Positions 63,943-64,000 of a stretch of DNA of 64,000 nucleotides are shown here, piece by piece. This DNA is from Candidatus Poseidoniaceae archaeon. GTDB lineage: Archaea; Thermoplasmatota; Poseidoniia; Poseidoniales; Poseidoniaceae. Numbering within the stretch: the stretch's first letter is position 1; each line of letters starts with the position of its first letter. Under the pieces are notes generated by a model. That model searched no databases. It was given only the letters and a program-made list of their open reading frames with translations, and was not told the origin of the DNA. The stretch lies in contig CASIAW010000001.1 in NCBI GenBank assembly GCA_949372875.1, positions 372,001-436,000 of the forward strand, in the 5' to 3' direction. A program made the position numbers and the translations under genes.

Positions 63943-64000
63943 ATGGACCTCCTTGGCAACGACTATCCTTACTCTACGAACGCTCTTGTCGGAAAGCATG
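63943..64000 (+). CDS. Start of a gene cut by the window end, possibly gamma-glutamyltranspeptidase
   Basis: Only 19 codons are visible: MDLLGNDYPYSTNALVGKH. An AGGAG stretch lies upstream at 63920-63926. The segment DYPYSTNALVGKH resembles the start of gamma-glutamyltranspeptidases (typically YPY-S-R-VV-arg-Gly-MVATSQ), and the nearby GST and peroxidase genes would fit. The fragment is too short for a firm call. Confidence 0.25.
   Translation, partial: MDLLGNDYPYSTNALVGKH

Overview
The window reads as a chromosome segment of a planktonic archaeon, most likely Marine Group II (Candidatus Poseidoniales) or a close Thermoplasmatota relative. The evidence is inference from gene content. Information-processing genes are archaeal: TFB, archaeal pheS and aspS, archaeosine tRNA-guanine transglycosylase, membrane-anchored LonB, ribosomal protein L40e, UPF0147 and CTP-dependent riboflavin kinase. 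They sit among genes of bacterial type (metK, folD, glutathione peroxidase, GST) and very large secreted proteins anchored by one C-terminal membrane helix. Coding density is high. Neighbouring genes often overlap by 1-4 bases, and several promoters sit so close to start codons that leaderless mRNAs are likely.

Layout. 1-2.7 kb: Fe-S assembly (sufB cut by the edge, sufC, a divergent NifU-like scaffold). 2.7-5 kb: archaeosine transglycosylase. 5-10.6 kb: a tightly overlapping five-gene operon of two ABC ATPases, two ABC-2 permeases and a CrtC/AttH-like protein. 10.7-16.4 kb: membrane, TPR, truA, ribK and alpha-oxoamine synthase genes. 16.4-21 kb: an operon of a DUF835 protein, a DnaA-like AAA+ protein and a YkgJ-type cysteine cluster protein. 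21-28.7 kb: citrate synthase, a glycerophosphodiester phosphodiesterase with an unusual domain order, PAP2, tatC, PHP, folD and tRNA-Thr. 28.8-38 kb: aminotransferase, pheS, a DEAD helicase and small membrane proteins. 38-44.4 kb: tRNA-Ala, purA, tfb, L40e, prepilin peptidase and UPF0147. 44.4-49.4 kb: AI-2E-type permease, MFS and lonB. 49.4-59 kb: two giant surface proteins flanking a tRNA methyltransferase. 59-64 kb: metK, aspS, GST, glutathione peroxidase, an esterase and the start of a gene that may be gamma-glutamyltranspeptidase.

Most notable points. (1) The phosphodiesterase at 22.3-23.5 kb carries its first-strand HRG motif at the C-terminus, as expected of a circular permutation. (2) The archaeosine transglycosylase has lost the usual zinc ligands. 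(3) The DnaA-like AAA+ protein has Arg in place of the Walker A Lys and is translationally coupled to a DUF835 protein. (4) A surface protein joins a seven-blade repeat propeller and an SGNH hydrolase outside the cell to a zinc ribbon inside. (5) Glutathione-type enzymes cluster in an archaeon. No insertion sequence, CRISPR array, rRNA or prophage was seen, and no stretch longer than about 300 bases lacks a gene.
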